A DNA stretch of 64,000 nucleotides from Vespa crabro (lineage: Eukaryota; Arthropoda; Insecta; Hymenoptera; Vespidae), in the NCBI RefSeq assembly GCF_910589235.1, contig NC_060978.1:713087-777086 (forward strand). Reading direction: 5' to 3'. Of this stretch, positions 1 through 13,116 are shown piece after piece (position 1 is the stretch's first letter; each line of letters begins with the position of its first letter). The notes under the pieces were generated by a model that had not been told where the DNA came from, made no database searches, and worked only from the letters and a program-made list of their open reading frames with translations. Position numbers and translations under genes: made by a program.

Positions 1-976
1 GTAGGACGAAAAATACTAGGCATCGCTAGTTGATATTCTTGATGTGAACGTAGAGAACGATTGCCTTTACGATAACTTTTTAGAGGAAGAGTCTTCTTTC
101 CTTTTTTCCCCATTGTTCTTTTTTTTTTTTATTTTCTTTTCTCTTCTTTTTTCTTTTTTTTTTTTTTTCTTTTTTTTGTATTCTTTGTGGAAAAACTAAA
201 GATGGATCGAAAAAAGGATCGAGATAATCGAGCTTAATCGTTGGATATATATATATATATTTAACGATCGTTTATTTATTCGATATTTTCTGGTAAATTT
301 AACGTCGTTAACGTTATTAACATTAATAGATTTAACATATGTTTTCTTGAAAATTATATCAAATAATTAAAAGTCGTGTTTTCGCGATATCAACGAGAAA
401 AGCCAATCGTAGAATAATCAGAATCTCTCATAAATATAAATGACGAATATCGTAATCTAATTGATATGGTTTTGTGAAAAAGCGAAAGATAAATAAAATA
501 AATTCCCTTTCAAAGATAATCTTCATATCGAATTTTTATTTAGGACAAAATTCGTATATCTTTCAAAACACTTCGCTCTTGGCGAAAGTTTTCCTTATTT
601 AGGGAAAATCGTATGTAACACCGTCACGATATCGAATTCGTTCAAAATTCGATCGTAGATCTAAAAAAAAAAAAAAAAAAAAGAAAAAGAAATAGAAAAA
701 AGAGAATTAGTTTCGTTAGATAACAATTCTTTCGTTATCTTCTTATGGCTTCTTTTTTTTTTTAACGGTAATCGTTAAAAAGAAACGTTCGATTTTGTAT
801 CGATCTTTTCTCTTTCTTTGGTCGTTTGTTTTTTTTTTTCCTTCTTCTTTTTCTTTTTCCTCTGTCGCTATCGGAGGAAGAAGGCACTTTTGATTCATGC
901 CAAGCGGTAAGAGTGGTCTTCACCGTAACGACTTGGCTTAGAGAGTTCCGTGCGATTTTCACGTGGCGCGAGACGA

Positions 977-1113
977 ACCGACCGACCGACCGACCGACCG
1001 ACCGATTGAATAAAAAGAAAAAGTAGAAAAAAGAAAAGAAAAGAAGAGAAAAGAAAAGAAAGGAAAGGAAAGGAAAGGAAAGGAAAGGAAAAGAAAAGAA
1101 AAGAAAAAAGAAA
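977..1113 (+). repeat. (ACCG)7 then (AAAGG)/(AAAAG)n
   Basis: Seven perfect ACCG units (977-1004) are followed by about 95 bp of purine-only AAAAG and AAAGG pentamers. Confidence 0.9.
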
Positions 1114-1133
1114 AGAAGAGGATAGTCTTCGTA

Positions 1134-1165
1134 GCGCAACGGCGTTGCGCTGCGTTGCGCAGCGC
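1134..1165. repeat. Two overlapping GC inverted repeats
   Basis: GCGCAACG/CGTTGCGC (1134-1141 and 1143-1150, 1-nt centre) overlaps GCGCTGCG/CGCAGCGC (1147-1154 and 1158-1165, 3-nt centre) by four bases. The two hairpins could not form together. They open a CpG-rich block of about 400 bp. Confidence 0.85.
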
Positions 1166-1566
1166 GGTACGATCTTCTCATCGCGGGGTTAGCGACCGTG
1201 AAAGTACTCCCTTGCAAATGTGGGTCGGCTATTTTTCAAAATCGTTGCGACGATTGCGTGCGCCCACAATCGACCCACTTTGTAAGCGGAGGTCGTTGCA
1301 CCTCGGAGAGGCAGCTCGGTTTCCTCGTTCTTCTCACCTTCGGCCGTCCTCGAAGACAGCGCTCGGCGATCTCGCGCAGAGCACGCGGAGGGAAATGAAC
1401 GGTCGAGAGAACACAACTACTAACGAGCGAGCACGAAAGAAAGTGCAATTCCCTAATAAGATTGACCGTGTGCGCTTCTCTTGCGAGGAGGCTCGCTCTC
1501 GATTCTTTACCGAGTCGATCTTCCTTTCGATTCCTTCCGTTCGTTTCTTTCTTCCATTAACAGAAT

Positions 1567-1611
<45 letters not shown>

Positions 1612-1950
1612 AGATAGATAGATAAATAGATAAATAAATAGAAAGAGAAAGAGAGAGAGAGAGAGAAAATATCGAGAAGATATCGGCCAACTTTTAATGG
1701 AAACTCTGCGGTTCTCGAACTTCCGAAGGAGTGTGCGCGTTTGTTGCTCTCTCTCGAAAAAGGAAAAGGAATCCTTCCGTCCGGCGTTAAAGAATCCAAG
1801 CTCTCTCGCGAATGAGGATCATCGTATGCGATGATTTTTCTCGGCCGACGACGTTTCGTAGCCGACTCGAGCCACTCTCTCGGTTTGCCTTTATTTTTCC
1901 ACTCTCTCTTTGCATCCGATGTAAGTATGTACATATTTTTCTCTCTTTCT

Positions 1951-1991
<41 letters not shown>

Positions 1992-4600
1992 TCTTTCTCT
2001 GCCAATCCCTACAACACATAGCCCACGTGGCTCGGAGGAGGAAAAGCGGAAGGTGTGGACGAGCCGTGATGATGGTTCGTCTTCTATCGCTAAAGCCGGT
2101 CGGTCTCTCCTCTCCTTGATGCAAGTCGGTCACTCGTAAATAAAAGTACACAGCTTTGTTTGTCGCACGGCGCGCTCCACTTGCAGCACTTTCATAACAG
2201 AAACGAGGGAGAGAGCAGCCAAACCAATGTAAGAACGAGAAAGAAAAAGAAAGAGAGAGAGAGAGAGAGAGAGGTATATATGTGTTTATGTTTATGTGTG
2301 CAACGCATATATGCAACGAGAGAAAGGGAGGCGAAGAAGTGCTTTCCAGGGTCCAGAATCGGGAAGAGCGTGTCCCTCCTTCGCTTAGTTCATGGTATCT
2401 TCGTTGACTCTCCGATCTCTGAATAAGAAACGAACGACTTTTCTCGCTTGGAAACCAGGTCGTCTTCCTCTTCTTCGTCTTTGACTTTTTTATCATCATC
2501 GTGTTGTTGTTGTTGTTGTTATTGTTGTCGTCATCGTCGTCGTCGTAGTCTTCGTTGTTTGATGGATGGTTTCCCTTTGAACCTTCTTTATCTGATGTAT
2601 GAGAAAACTTTGTCGTCATTTCGTCGCGTCGTTTCATTCGATTCATATTAAATCCTACGAATGCATTCGACGATGTTGGAAAAACTCTTTACCATTGTAC
2701 TATTGTCCAGAAGATGGTTGACGAAGATAGTGTTCAGAGAGAAGAAAGATGACATGAATTAATCATTAACATGAGGGGGAGAAGCGAAGGAGAAATGGAG
2801 GGCGGACACACACACACACGCACACACACATACGCACATACATGATTTATTATTTCTCTAATGAATCAATTTAATTTTTACGTTTAAATGTACATATATA
2901 TGTATATATGTATATATGTATATATATATATACGTATTCATTCAGTAGAATGGACATTTTTCATATGCATTTTGATCGGATCAAAGAATATTCGTTCTTA
3001 AATGATTAAAGGGAAATCTCTAATAGAAAAGAAAGGAGTATAACGAGAGCCAACAGTTCGGACCGTGTTTGTAAAGAACGAAAGAGAGTGAGAACATGAA
3101 GGCGAAGCAGGAGAGTGAATGACGCCGGAGAGAGTAGGCCAATGCCAGTGTCAGCGGCTCGGCTAGTCAGCCCCTCTCGGCAAACTTGATCGTGAAAACA
3201 GAAAAACAACGAACGAGCTGCGCCGATTACGTTTGCGATCTCGCGATTTATTTATAGGCCCTCTCTTCGTCCTGCCCGATCGAAAAGAGAACTACGTAAG
3301 ATCGTAATGCACCGATCGATCCGCGATAATCGATTTCGAGTTTTCCTGCTTCAAATAAGTTTCAACACGTTTTTTTTTCCACGTAAGACTTATCTGTTTC
3401 TTTTTTCTTTTCTTTTCTTTTCTTTTCTCTTTTCTTTTATCTTTTTTTTTTCTTTTCTTTTCTTTTCTCTTTTCTTTTTCTTTTTTTTTTTCTTTTTCTT
3501 CTTTTCAATTAATTAATTAAACAACACGGTATCGTAGGTTTATGTTTTCTTTTTCTTTTTTTGTAAGATAATTCGATGATCGATGATCGACCAAATATGT
3601 TTCGATTAAGTTCGATAAATCTTTGTCGGTATATTATTATTAATACGAACGATATTGATAATTGATTTTTCGTAAAACTCGATGATTTATCGTGTAAAAA
3701 TGAATGTGGAAGGAGTAGGGGGGTGGCGGGGAGGAGGGATGGAGCAGGTAGGGGGACGTTCGATATCTCGTCTATTTCCAAGCGAAGGCGAGTAAGGTAA
3801 TTTCGATTTTGATCGTTCTGTATAATGGACGTAGTCGTGACTTTTCAATGCGAAGCAATATGTGGATCAATGCCGTTGCTCCTTTGAACAATAAATATGC
3901 TACTTTAGAAAATGGCGATCGACCAGGGGTTCTCACGCGACCGATCATACATTCTAACTCGACTAAAACGCAAAATCTTTTTCTTCGAGATCAAAAAACT
4001 GATATATTAACGATCATATTTCCTTCATTATCTTCGTTCCTTTATCTTTTCGCTTTTCTTTTTCATTCTTATCCATTTTGCATGATATGTAGAAAATAAA
4101 ATGAAAATGGTAAACTCGTTTAGAATGTGTTCAAAAGAAAATAGAGATTCTTCAGATCTGATATTCACGTTTTATCTGTCACATGGATATGTACATATAT
4201 ATAATATATATATATATACACAAAAGTTGTCACTACTAACCTAGACACACTACGGACATTCGTTATCTAGTTCATTGTCAGGACTTTGTGGTTAATCGAG
4301 ATACATGTAAGATAGATATGTATGCGTGCTCGCGAGTGAACTAAATCCGCAAACCACGAGATACTCGTCGATCCAGTTCCCAATGGATACGAACGATCTA
4401 CCGTTCAACTTGAAGGAACGGAATAAACCATCACCATAGAATAAAAATTTTCCCCTAGTTCTCGATGATCGTTCTATGAAGATAAACAACTTTATCATTT
4501 CTTTCTTTTTTTTCTTTCTCTTTTTTTTCTTCTTTCTTTCTTCTTCTTTTTTCTTTTTTCTTTTTTTCTGATAATTGTTTTGTAACTCTGTAAGAGACTA

Positions 4601-4653
<53 letters not shown>

Positions 4654-4982
4654 AAGAACACGGGATTAATTTGAAATCGTTGCCCAAGCGATTATGTTCG
4701 GTGTTACCTAACGTTTATATATCTATTAGCGGTTGCGTCGTCGTCGTCGTCGTACGTTCCGCCGACGAAATTCCCCTCGCGCGGAATCACGCGCGGAATT
4801 CTTGCCGAATTCGAAATAAGAGAAGAAAGAGCAGGAGGGGTGAATGGGAGGGAGGGAGGGTCGGGAGGGAAAAGAAGTGGGCTCGAGATCGAGTAGCATG
4901 GCGTTACGACATGGTCGGGATCATTTTGAAACGATTCTGGCATTGATGGCGACACGTATATAAAAAAAAGAGAAAGAAAGAG

Positions 4983-5037
<55 letters not shown>

Positions 5038-5419
5038 CGATGAAGAAACATTATCCGAGAGAGATCGTTCAAGGAGATCGAAAATTCGAGTTCGTCGAAC
5101 CCGGCAGATTTTACCATAATTTATGACTGCAAATCAATAATTAGCATAGTCGACCAAGTTTATGATTCGAGTGTCTTCTTTTTTTTTTTACTTTTTTTTT
5201 CTTTTTCTTTTTTTTTTCTTTTTTTTTTCTTTTTTCTTTTTTTCTTCTTTCACCGAAAACGTGTATAACGAGTCGTACGGTACACACGATGTATGTATGT
5301 ATATCTCTTTTCATTTTGTTTTTTTCGAACTCGTGCGCGCTCTATACGACGCACCTTATTATGATTTATGCCGAAAAATTCGTCGAAATATTTATTTATT
5401 CATCGGTTTAAATTCTCTC

Positions 5420-5457
<38 letters not shown>

Positions 5458-6171
5458 ATCTCTCACCTAGTCACTCATCCTAGCCTACCAATTCCTTACG
5501 TTAAATCTAATATCAACCAGTTTATCTCGTTTTGTGCATAACATATATCCTGGCAAAGAACGAGAGTGAAAACCGTTTCGCTGATGATTGTTTAGAGAGA
5601 GCGTCGTTAAATATTTGTCTTCGTCGATTACGTTAAAGAACGTCGTCGTCGTCGTCGTCGTCTTCGTTGTCGTTCGTATATCTCAGCTCGTAGGAGACTT
5701 CTTTTCGTGGAATACGGTTGAAGTAACCAGGTGTATGGAAGTCTTATCAGAAAATGAAAAAAGAAAAATATTACGTCTATGGAAAAATATAAATTGTCTT
5801 AACAAAAGGAAATCTAAAAATCTATAAAACGATTTTTATTAAATTCTTGAACGATTCATCTTATTTGTGAATAAAAGAAGAAAAAAAAAATATATATATT
5901 AATTGGGTTAATTGAATAATTTTAGTGTTAATATTTATTCTTTGATTGTATATTTAACTGTTCATTAAAGTAGATAAATATGTAATGATAAATTATTATA
6001 AAAAGTTATGGATTTGTTTAGCCCAATAATTTAAATTGTATTGTAATAAGTTAAATTTTAAATTAATTATTTATTTATATTAAAAATATATTTAACGTAA
6101 TCCTAACAGTATATAAATATATAATTGACTAATTAAAATTTATTTAATAATAAAGATAAACATAATTATAG

Positions 6172-6175
<4 letters not shown>

Positions 6176-6228
<53 letters not shown>
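6176..6228. repeat. (TA)n, about 52 bp
   Basis: A near-perfect TA dinucleotide tract in very AT-rich sequence. Confidence 0.95.
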
Positions 6229-6230
<2 letters not shown>

Positions 6231-6477
6231 TAATTCACAATCGAAAAATATAAAACTGCGTTTCTCAATTAGAGAAGCAATACGAAAGTTTTCGTAAATT
6301 AAGAAGAATTTTAAGTCTAAGGTTCGATATTGCATATTGCGTAAAGAGCCATTTGGTAAATCTAAATGGACTCTGATAACGACATTGGCGTCTTACGATT
6401 CATTTTTTTCTTTTTTCATGTTTTATTCTTTTACAAAACATCGACCGCACTTCGTAAACAGCGTATCATCATAAATC

Positions 6478-6508
<31 letters not shown>

Positions 6509-6611
6509 CAATAATAAAACGTAGCAACTTTTTCGACATTCGATAATCTTGATAACGAAATTCGAACGACGAGAAGATACGTGACTTCTATTGTCGCCCT
6601 AAGTCGTACGT

Positions 6612-6645
6612 TATATAAAGACCCACTGCTTTAGGACGCATGGAA
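6612..6645 (+). promoter_or_regulatory. Weak TATA promoter candidate
   Basis: TATATAAAG (6612-6620) lies in a GC-richer stretch with non-repetitive sequence on both sides and a small hairpin 80 bp downstream (6701-6731). No associated gene is seen. Confidence 0.15.
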
Positions 6646-6700
6646 TTGTTTTAGAAAAGGAAAACGAACGGGACCGACGCGACACGGGCCGATAGCTGGC

Positions 6701-6731
6701 ATTCTAAAGCTGTGCGTTCTAACTTTAGAAT
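6701..6731. repeat. Small inverted repeat
   Basis: ATTCTAAAG (6701-6709) and CTTTAGAAT (6723-6731) form a perfect 9-bp stem with a 13-nt loop. Confidence 0.8.
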
Positions 6732-7026
6732 TGTTTCGTGAACCCACCCAAGGGATGTCGTAATTACAACGAATTGAATTACGATTCGTTATGCCTTACG
6801 GCGATCGATTCGACTTGTTTCTTTTCTTTTTTTTTCTTTTTTCTTTTTTCCCCCTCTCTTTCGTTTTATTTTTGTTTATTCGTTTATTTATTTTCTTTTT
6901 ATTTATTTGTTCTCACGAATTCATGGAAATAATCATATTTATCGTATGGCAAATACATAAAAAATGCAATTTGATTGCATTTATTCGAACGGTTGATTGA
7001 TACCACTTGCTTGATTATAAAATGAG

Positions 7027-7066
<40 letters not shown>

Positions 7067-8055
7067 GTATTGATAACAATAGAAAAGGAATGTCCATTAA
7101 GATAGCATATCTTAAATATACTTCATATTAATTAAAAAATGTGATAATTATTGATAGATTATCATGAATTATCTCATAATGTTCTGTAATAGTTTTAACA
7201 ATCGATTTACAAAAAGCCGATCCAGCAAAGAATTTCGAGTCACGTCGTCATCGTCGTTCTTTCGTTCGTTCGTTCGTTTGTCGTCTTCTTCGATAAGCCA
7301 AATGGGCCCGTGTGTTTCACTTTCGGCGCCCGAAGAATTAAATTCCTTCGGCGGATCCAGTCGACTCACGGCGTGTCAAGGACAACGCGTCTATTCTCGC
7401 ATGCTTTCCTAAGAGGCACGAAAATCGGCTCCTCTTCCCATTGGCGACGGACGTGCATGGTTGTGCAAGATGACATCACAAATTATCTCGATAAAATGGA
7501 CAGGCATGTCCATTGCATATTACAATATAATTTCTAACATTATTTTTTCCATTGCTCTCATTTAATTATTTTCTATCTTTATTTATCTATCCTTTTGAAC
7601 AATGTTAAATATTTAATTAAATATTGGAGATTATTTAGATGATAATAATATCTTACTTTGAGAATGAATATCATTGAGAGTTTTTATAAATGAAAAAAAA
7701 AAAAGAAATGAAAAAAAAATTCCATTCTTTTAAAGAATATGGTGTACATATGTATACCATGGATAGATATCGGACAAAGTGATATTATTGAAAGTAACCT
7801 TTTTCTATCATTGTTATGATCTTCCGCGATAGAAAAGGTGATCGATACAGATTGAACGAATTGTCGGCAAAGCGATTATATTCCTTGGCGTTGCCTTGGC
7901 CAACGTTTGAAATATCGTCTCGATAATCTTTCGGCGATAAAGCGCATTTATGTGGAAACGTTCAGCGTGGAGAAAACGAAACGAAAAATTTCTCGTTGCC
8001 CGATATTTTAAATGCCCGAAACTTCGTTTCTAAACGACCTTTATTATTCTATAAC

Positions 8056-8106
<51 letters not shown>

Positions 8107-9539
8107 AAAAAAAAAAAAAGAAAAGCAACTTTCGAAGTAGAAACGTTTTTATAATATAAATTTGGCTGGGGGATTGTCTTACTCTTGCAAGGCGCTAAAT
8201 CAATTTGCACGAGAAACGAGAGAAAATAAGAAAGGTAAAGAAGAGAGAGAGAGAGAGAGAGTGGGGGGGGGGAAGAGGGACTTGGACGCGAACGTGATGC
8301 ACGTAAAGAAAGAAACGTAAGTTATAAAAGAAAATAGGTCAATTTGAACTAGAGAGCTCCGTTCTCTCGAAAAAGGGAAGTAAATAATCCTAGTTTTAGA
8401 TGGTCTACCGCGTATTGAATTTTAAAGGTTTTACTGCAGCCTTGAGAGACATGCATAAAAGTCAGTAGGAACGAGGAAGAATTATATATATATATATATA
8501 TATATAGGGTTTGCGTACACCATAGATATAAATTATAATCTATTATTTACGATATCGTACATACATACGTCGTAGATATATCGGGGAAAGTAACTTTTAA
8601 GTTATTTTCTCGTTTTTACCTTCGAGCTTTTTTTTCCTCGGTTAGACGGAATCGGTCGGTTGGTCGTTCGTTCAAATTCCGTCCGTCCAAATTTTCGACT
8701 GCAATTTTACGAAAATTAAAGAATCATTTTTAAGGACCTTCGATTCTAGAAAGTAAGATGAGGAAACGTTGAAAGCGATAGTTGTTGGTTTAAATATAAT
8801 ACCGCTGGTCGATGTGTACTTATGTATGTATGTATGAATGTATGTATGCATGTACATATATACGTATGTATGTATGTTTGCATATGTGTGTGTATGTATG
8901 TGAGTGCGTGCATATGTGTCCCATGTGTATACGTGACGTGAAGCTCGTTGATGTTTAGAGCAAGTTTCTCACATGACTGCCGTTAGATAGAAAAAGCGAG
9001 AGTAAGAGAGAGAGAGAGAGAGGGAGAGAGAGAGAGAGAGAGGGAGAGAGAGAGAGAGATTTGATAGTCAATGTTAATACAATTTAATGGTGAGAGCTCA
9101 TCGTAAAGAATTAGGCCGTGAGGACCTGTCGTCGATGTCCTTGACATGCTGAAAGTGAGTCCGGTCCCACGAGTACTAACTTTAAGGACTTACGTAATCG
9201 ATCGTAGGTGCAACGCCGAATAACCGAGATGATGGGGGGAACAAAATTCAGTCACGAACATCCTTTTTTTTTCTTTGTCTTTCTCAAACACTCGCCTCCC
9301 ACCGCTTCTCTTTCTCCCCTCATAGATCGTAGAAAATCTATCTTTAATATACGACAGATGATCCTTTTCATCGTATCCAAAGGATTAGATAAATCATTTC
9401 GATAAATCGCGATAAAGTGTAAATGTATCATTGTTCTTCTTAAATCTTAAATCGAAGAAAGGAAACGAACGAAAAGAAATGTAAATATTTACTTCGATTT
9501 ACAGATACTCAACAATTATCTTATAAGAGAAGGAGAGAG

Positions 9540-9540
9540 T

Positions 9541-9607
<67 letters not shown>
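9540..9607 (+). repeat. (GA)n, about 68 bp
   Basis: A near-perfect GA dinucleotide tract, one of about 40 GA/CT tracts in the window. Confidence 0.95.
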
Positions 9608-9608
<1 letters not shown>

Positions 9609-9840
9609 CTTATAAACAAAGTAGAACAAATACGAAACACGAAAGTCAAGCGACAGTTACCGATAGGTATATCATAGTTATGGATCGGTGTATATGACGT
9701 TCGAATTAAAGATTTCTTTTTAAGAGTACGAAACAAGGAAAGAAGAGAATTAAATTTATAATAATAATATGGACAAAATGAGGAAGTGTAGTGTTTTTAT
9801 TCGATGGTATTGAATGAAAACGTGGCTGGGTGGCGCTTAC

Positions 9841-9897
9841 GTGTGGCAACCGAGACACTTTTCACGCGTTCAACAACCACATCGGTTAATTTCAAGC
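9841..9897 (-). other. Candidate 57-bp mini-exon on the minus strand
   Basis: A minus-strand acceptor (gtttcgagttcag) and donor (CACAC|GTAAGC) enclose 57 bp with one frame open (LKLTDVVVERVKSVSVAT). The length is short, so chance is a serious alternative. Confidence 0.15.
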
Positions 9898-10494
9898 CTG
9901 AACTCGAAACCTCGAATTAAAATATATAATGCGGGAAGAGGAGGATGAAGGAGAAGAGAAGAGAAGGGAAGGAAAGGGTAGAGTATAGAGAAGGAGAAGG
10001 AGGAGAGAGAAGAGAAGAGAAAGATAGGTTGGCGTCGCGTCGAGTGTGTCGCGTCGAGCACATGAATGAAAGTGAGATCTGATTTATGAATAAGCCTTAG
10101 CTGGCCTTGAATACATTATAGTGCCGGTGGCGCAAGAAGAGCGAAGAAAACCGGCGTTAACGGCGCGCACCTGTTCTCTTCATTGGGCTGGCCTCTCTCA
10201 AAGCCACTAAAGCCGATTATTACGAAGCCCGCTTACTTGTTAGCGCCTTGCTTCCTTCCTCTACCATCACCTTGTTCCCAACAGAATTACAGGAATTTCT
10301 TCATAATTTCATATTCGAGCCAGTATGACCTTCATACCATTACTCTCTCTCTCTTTCTCTCTTTCTCTTTCTCTTTCTCTTGTGCTTTTTCTCACTCTTT
10401 TTCTTTCTTTCTCTTTCTTCCTTTTCGCTCTTTCCCTTTTTACTTACAAAAATCCTCAAAAATCTTTTTCGTTTGCTTTACGCACGTTCGTTTT

Positions 10495-10538
<44 letters not shown>

Positions 10539-10865
10539 CTTTATCTATCTATCTATCTAACTGTAATACTGTTCGATGAAAAAAAGAAAACATAGATATC
10601 GAGTATTGTCTGATCAAACATAGATCAGTTGAAATCTTTCTGCAAGTCCTTGTACGAAAGAGTATATCTTCGATTATATATATATATATATATATAGAAA
10701 AAAAAAAGTTTACACGGTGATCCAATTTCAGTTTTCCTCTTCTCGTAAAATTATCGTAAATCCGATCGCGGTAGAGAGTTGTTCAGAAAGAGATACGATA
10801 GGTTATCGCGATTCGCGGTTCAATTAATCGAAGATAAAGGACGAAAGAAATAAAGTAAAGAAGTA

Positions 10866-10905
<40 letters not shown>

Positions 10906-13071
10906 CATCCTATTGATGATACATTTCTTCTTCGTCGTTTTTTTTAATCGTAATCTAAAGTCGTTGTTATCGAAGCCAAAATTATAAGTTGCCTCGTAGA
11001 GACATGCCTTCGCGCGAGGTCTATCAAGATGGCACGAATTGACGTGTCTAACACACTCCGGTTCTCGCTCGTTTAATAGAGCGACTTCGGATCGTTAAAG
11101 ATTTCTCTTTTTCCTATACTTGTGACTTGTACTTAGAAAATCGACTTTCCATTCATCGTATAGCGAACTATCTAGAACCGATGAGATTTCGATAAGGCAT
11201 ACCGCTGTAATCACTTTGGAAGTCATTTATTTAACCAATTAATGACCAACGATAAGTAAAATAGGTGTTCACCAACCAGAAAGATATATTCGCTTTTAAT
11301 GTACTCGAGATAATTATCTTCCATTTGAATTACAATGAAAAATTTTTTAAATTAACAAAAAAAACAAATTAAAAAAAAAAAAAAAAAGAAAAAAGAAAGA
11401 AAACAAAATAATAATGAACAAAAAAAGAAACGCGCAACGATATCGTTATTTTTTTCTTTTTTTAATTTTTTCTTCCTTTTTCTTTCTTTTTTTTCTTTTT
11501 TTTCATTCCTACTATTATTTTAAACGCAATCTTTGACTTTATTTAAAGCTTTAGTGTCAATGGCGCGCTCTTGATGTTCGTTAAACGCTATTAAAAATCT
11601 ACTAAAAATAATGTGCAAGGAAAAAAGAGAAGAAAAAGAAAAAGAAAAAGAAACCAAAAGGACGCTTCCAATTCGCATTAAAAATATTCAATCGTTACGT
11701 AATTCGCAAATCCGATGACGTGACAATGCGGATACCCATTTTTAACCATCCTTTTTAGAGTTATTCCTTCTTTTTTTTTTTTCTTTTCTCGTTTCTTCCT
11801 CTGTTTTTTCCTCTTCTTCTTCAGTGTTTTTTTTCTTTTTTTTTTTTTTTTTTTATTTCCTTTTTTCTGCGAAAGACGCATAAGTATGAAGTTATCGCAA
11901 GAGGATAACCTTGAATATATACGCATGAGTTTTTAGCCGGAAATTCAACGCAACGCAACCTTTTCAACGCATTTTAATGTCAAAGTGTCAAAGCGCTTTG
12001 ATTCGTTTTCTCGCAATTGATCGATTCCAATGGCATAGGCGCGTTGTTTCCTATCAATCGGGAGAAGAAAAAAAAATATTGAAAAAGAATTGTCATCGTA
12101 TGACGTAGAAATCAATATGTTCTCGATAAAAATTATCTGGAATAATGACAATGAGAGAACACTTAGAATATTTCTAATATTCGATGAAACAGCTCGTTGT
12201 ACAATGAAAATGAGGTCAGGAAGGTAACACGAGCGATTAAATATGCCCCGATCAATTGTGCACACCACTTTACGACCGCAGTTCGATTTTTCCTTGATAA
12301 AAATTCCTCCTTTATCCTTTTTCTTTTTCTTTTTTACTTTTTTTTTCTTTTAATTTTTTTTTTTCTCATTTATTTTTTTGTTCATCTTTTCGTTTTCACA
12401 TTTTTATTTCTTTCTTATTTCTTTTTTTCGAATCGTTTCGAGGAAGAGCAATGTCATTCGATATGTACTTGGAAAAAAAAATGTCAGGTCGAGAAAAGCG
12501 CCTACGTGAGCTGTGTTTTCACATACCGACGGATCGATAATATTAAAGCTAAAGTTCTTATTAACGCGCTCACAATATATATATATATCATTCAATGTAA
12601 ATCCGTCTAATGTCTTTTGATAATTCCATTATTAGTTACAAGATAGCGAGACAATTTTGATAATCACATTATTTTCCCTTTTTTTTTTCTACTTGAGCTT
12701 TCTTTTTTTCCGCCATTATTATTATTATTATTATTATTATTTTTTTTTTTTTTTTTCTTATACTTACGTACACTCGATTACAATTTTATATTTACATAAT
12801 ATCAGATATAGATGAATCGAAGAAATTTTTAAAATATTTCGATGTAAATATTTTATCTTTAACAAATAAAATCGAAAGAAATGATGAGATCAATGCCAAC
12901 AAATGTATTAATTATAAGAATTTAATTTTTTACTTCTCTCTTTCTCTCTCTCTCTCTCTCCCTCTCGTTTTTCTTTCTGTCCTTAGTGGTTTTTTTTTTT
13001 TTAACCAACGTTAATACAATTTGCATCGTTGGTGTCGCTACGAAGCAAGAAGAAGAGCGACGGATCTGAGC

Positions 13072-13116
<45 letters not shown>

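Larger units (their letters stand above)
1..3300. other. Non-coding, repeat-rich, with a CpG-rich block at 1130-1560
   Basis: AT-rich to 1000, then purine pentamers, a CpG-rich block with open frames in several registers (compositional), GA and CT tracts at 1567-1609 and 1953-1986, (GTT)n near 2502-2527 and (TA)n near 2893-2932. A possible donor, GAT|GTAAGT, lies at 1921. No gene is supported. Confidence 0.6.
3301..9000. other. Non-coding, AT-rich
   Basis: T-rich tracts (3370-3505, 5180-5250), GA tracts (4602-4649, 4969-5037), TA tracts (6176-6228, 7030-7063, 8065-8103) and (AAT)n near 6480. GC-richer but unconvincing stretches lie at 4670-4940, 6590-6810 and 7200-7480. No supported exon. 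Confidence 0.6.

Noticed and set aside
1891..2646. 251-codon minus-strand frame
   Set aside because: Mostly poly-Asp/Asn and Ser/Leu/Arg from triplet and dinucleotide repeats.
3006..3209. Hydrophobic minus-strand frame of 67 codons
   Set aside because: No ATG at its start, and its hydrophobicity follows from GA-rich plus-strand sequence read in reverse.
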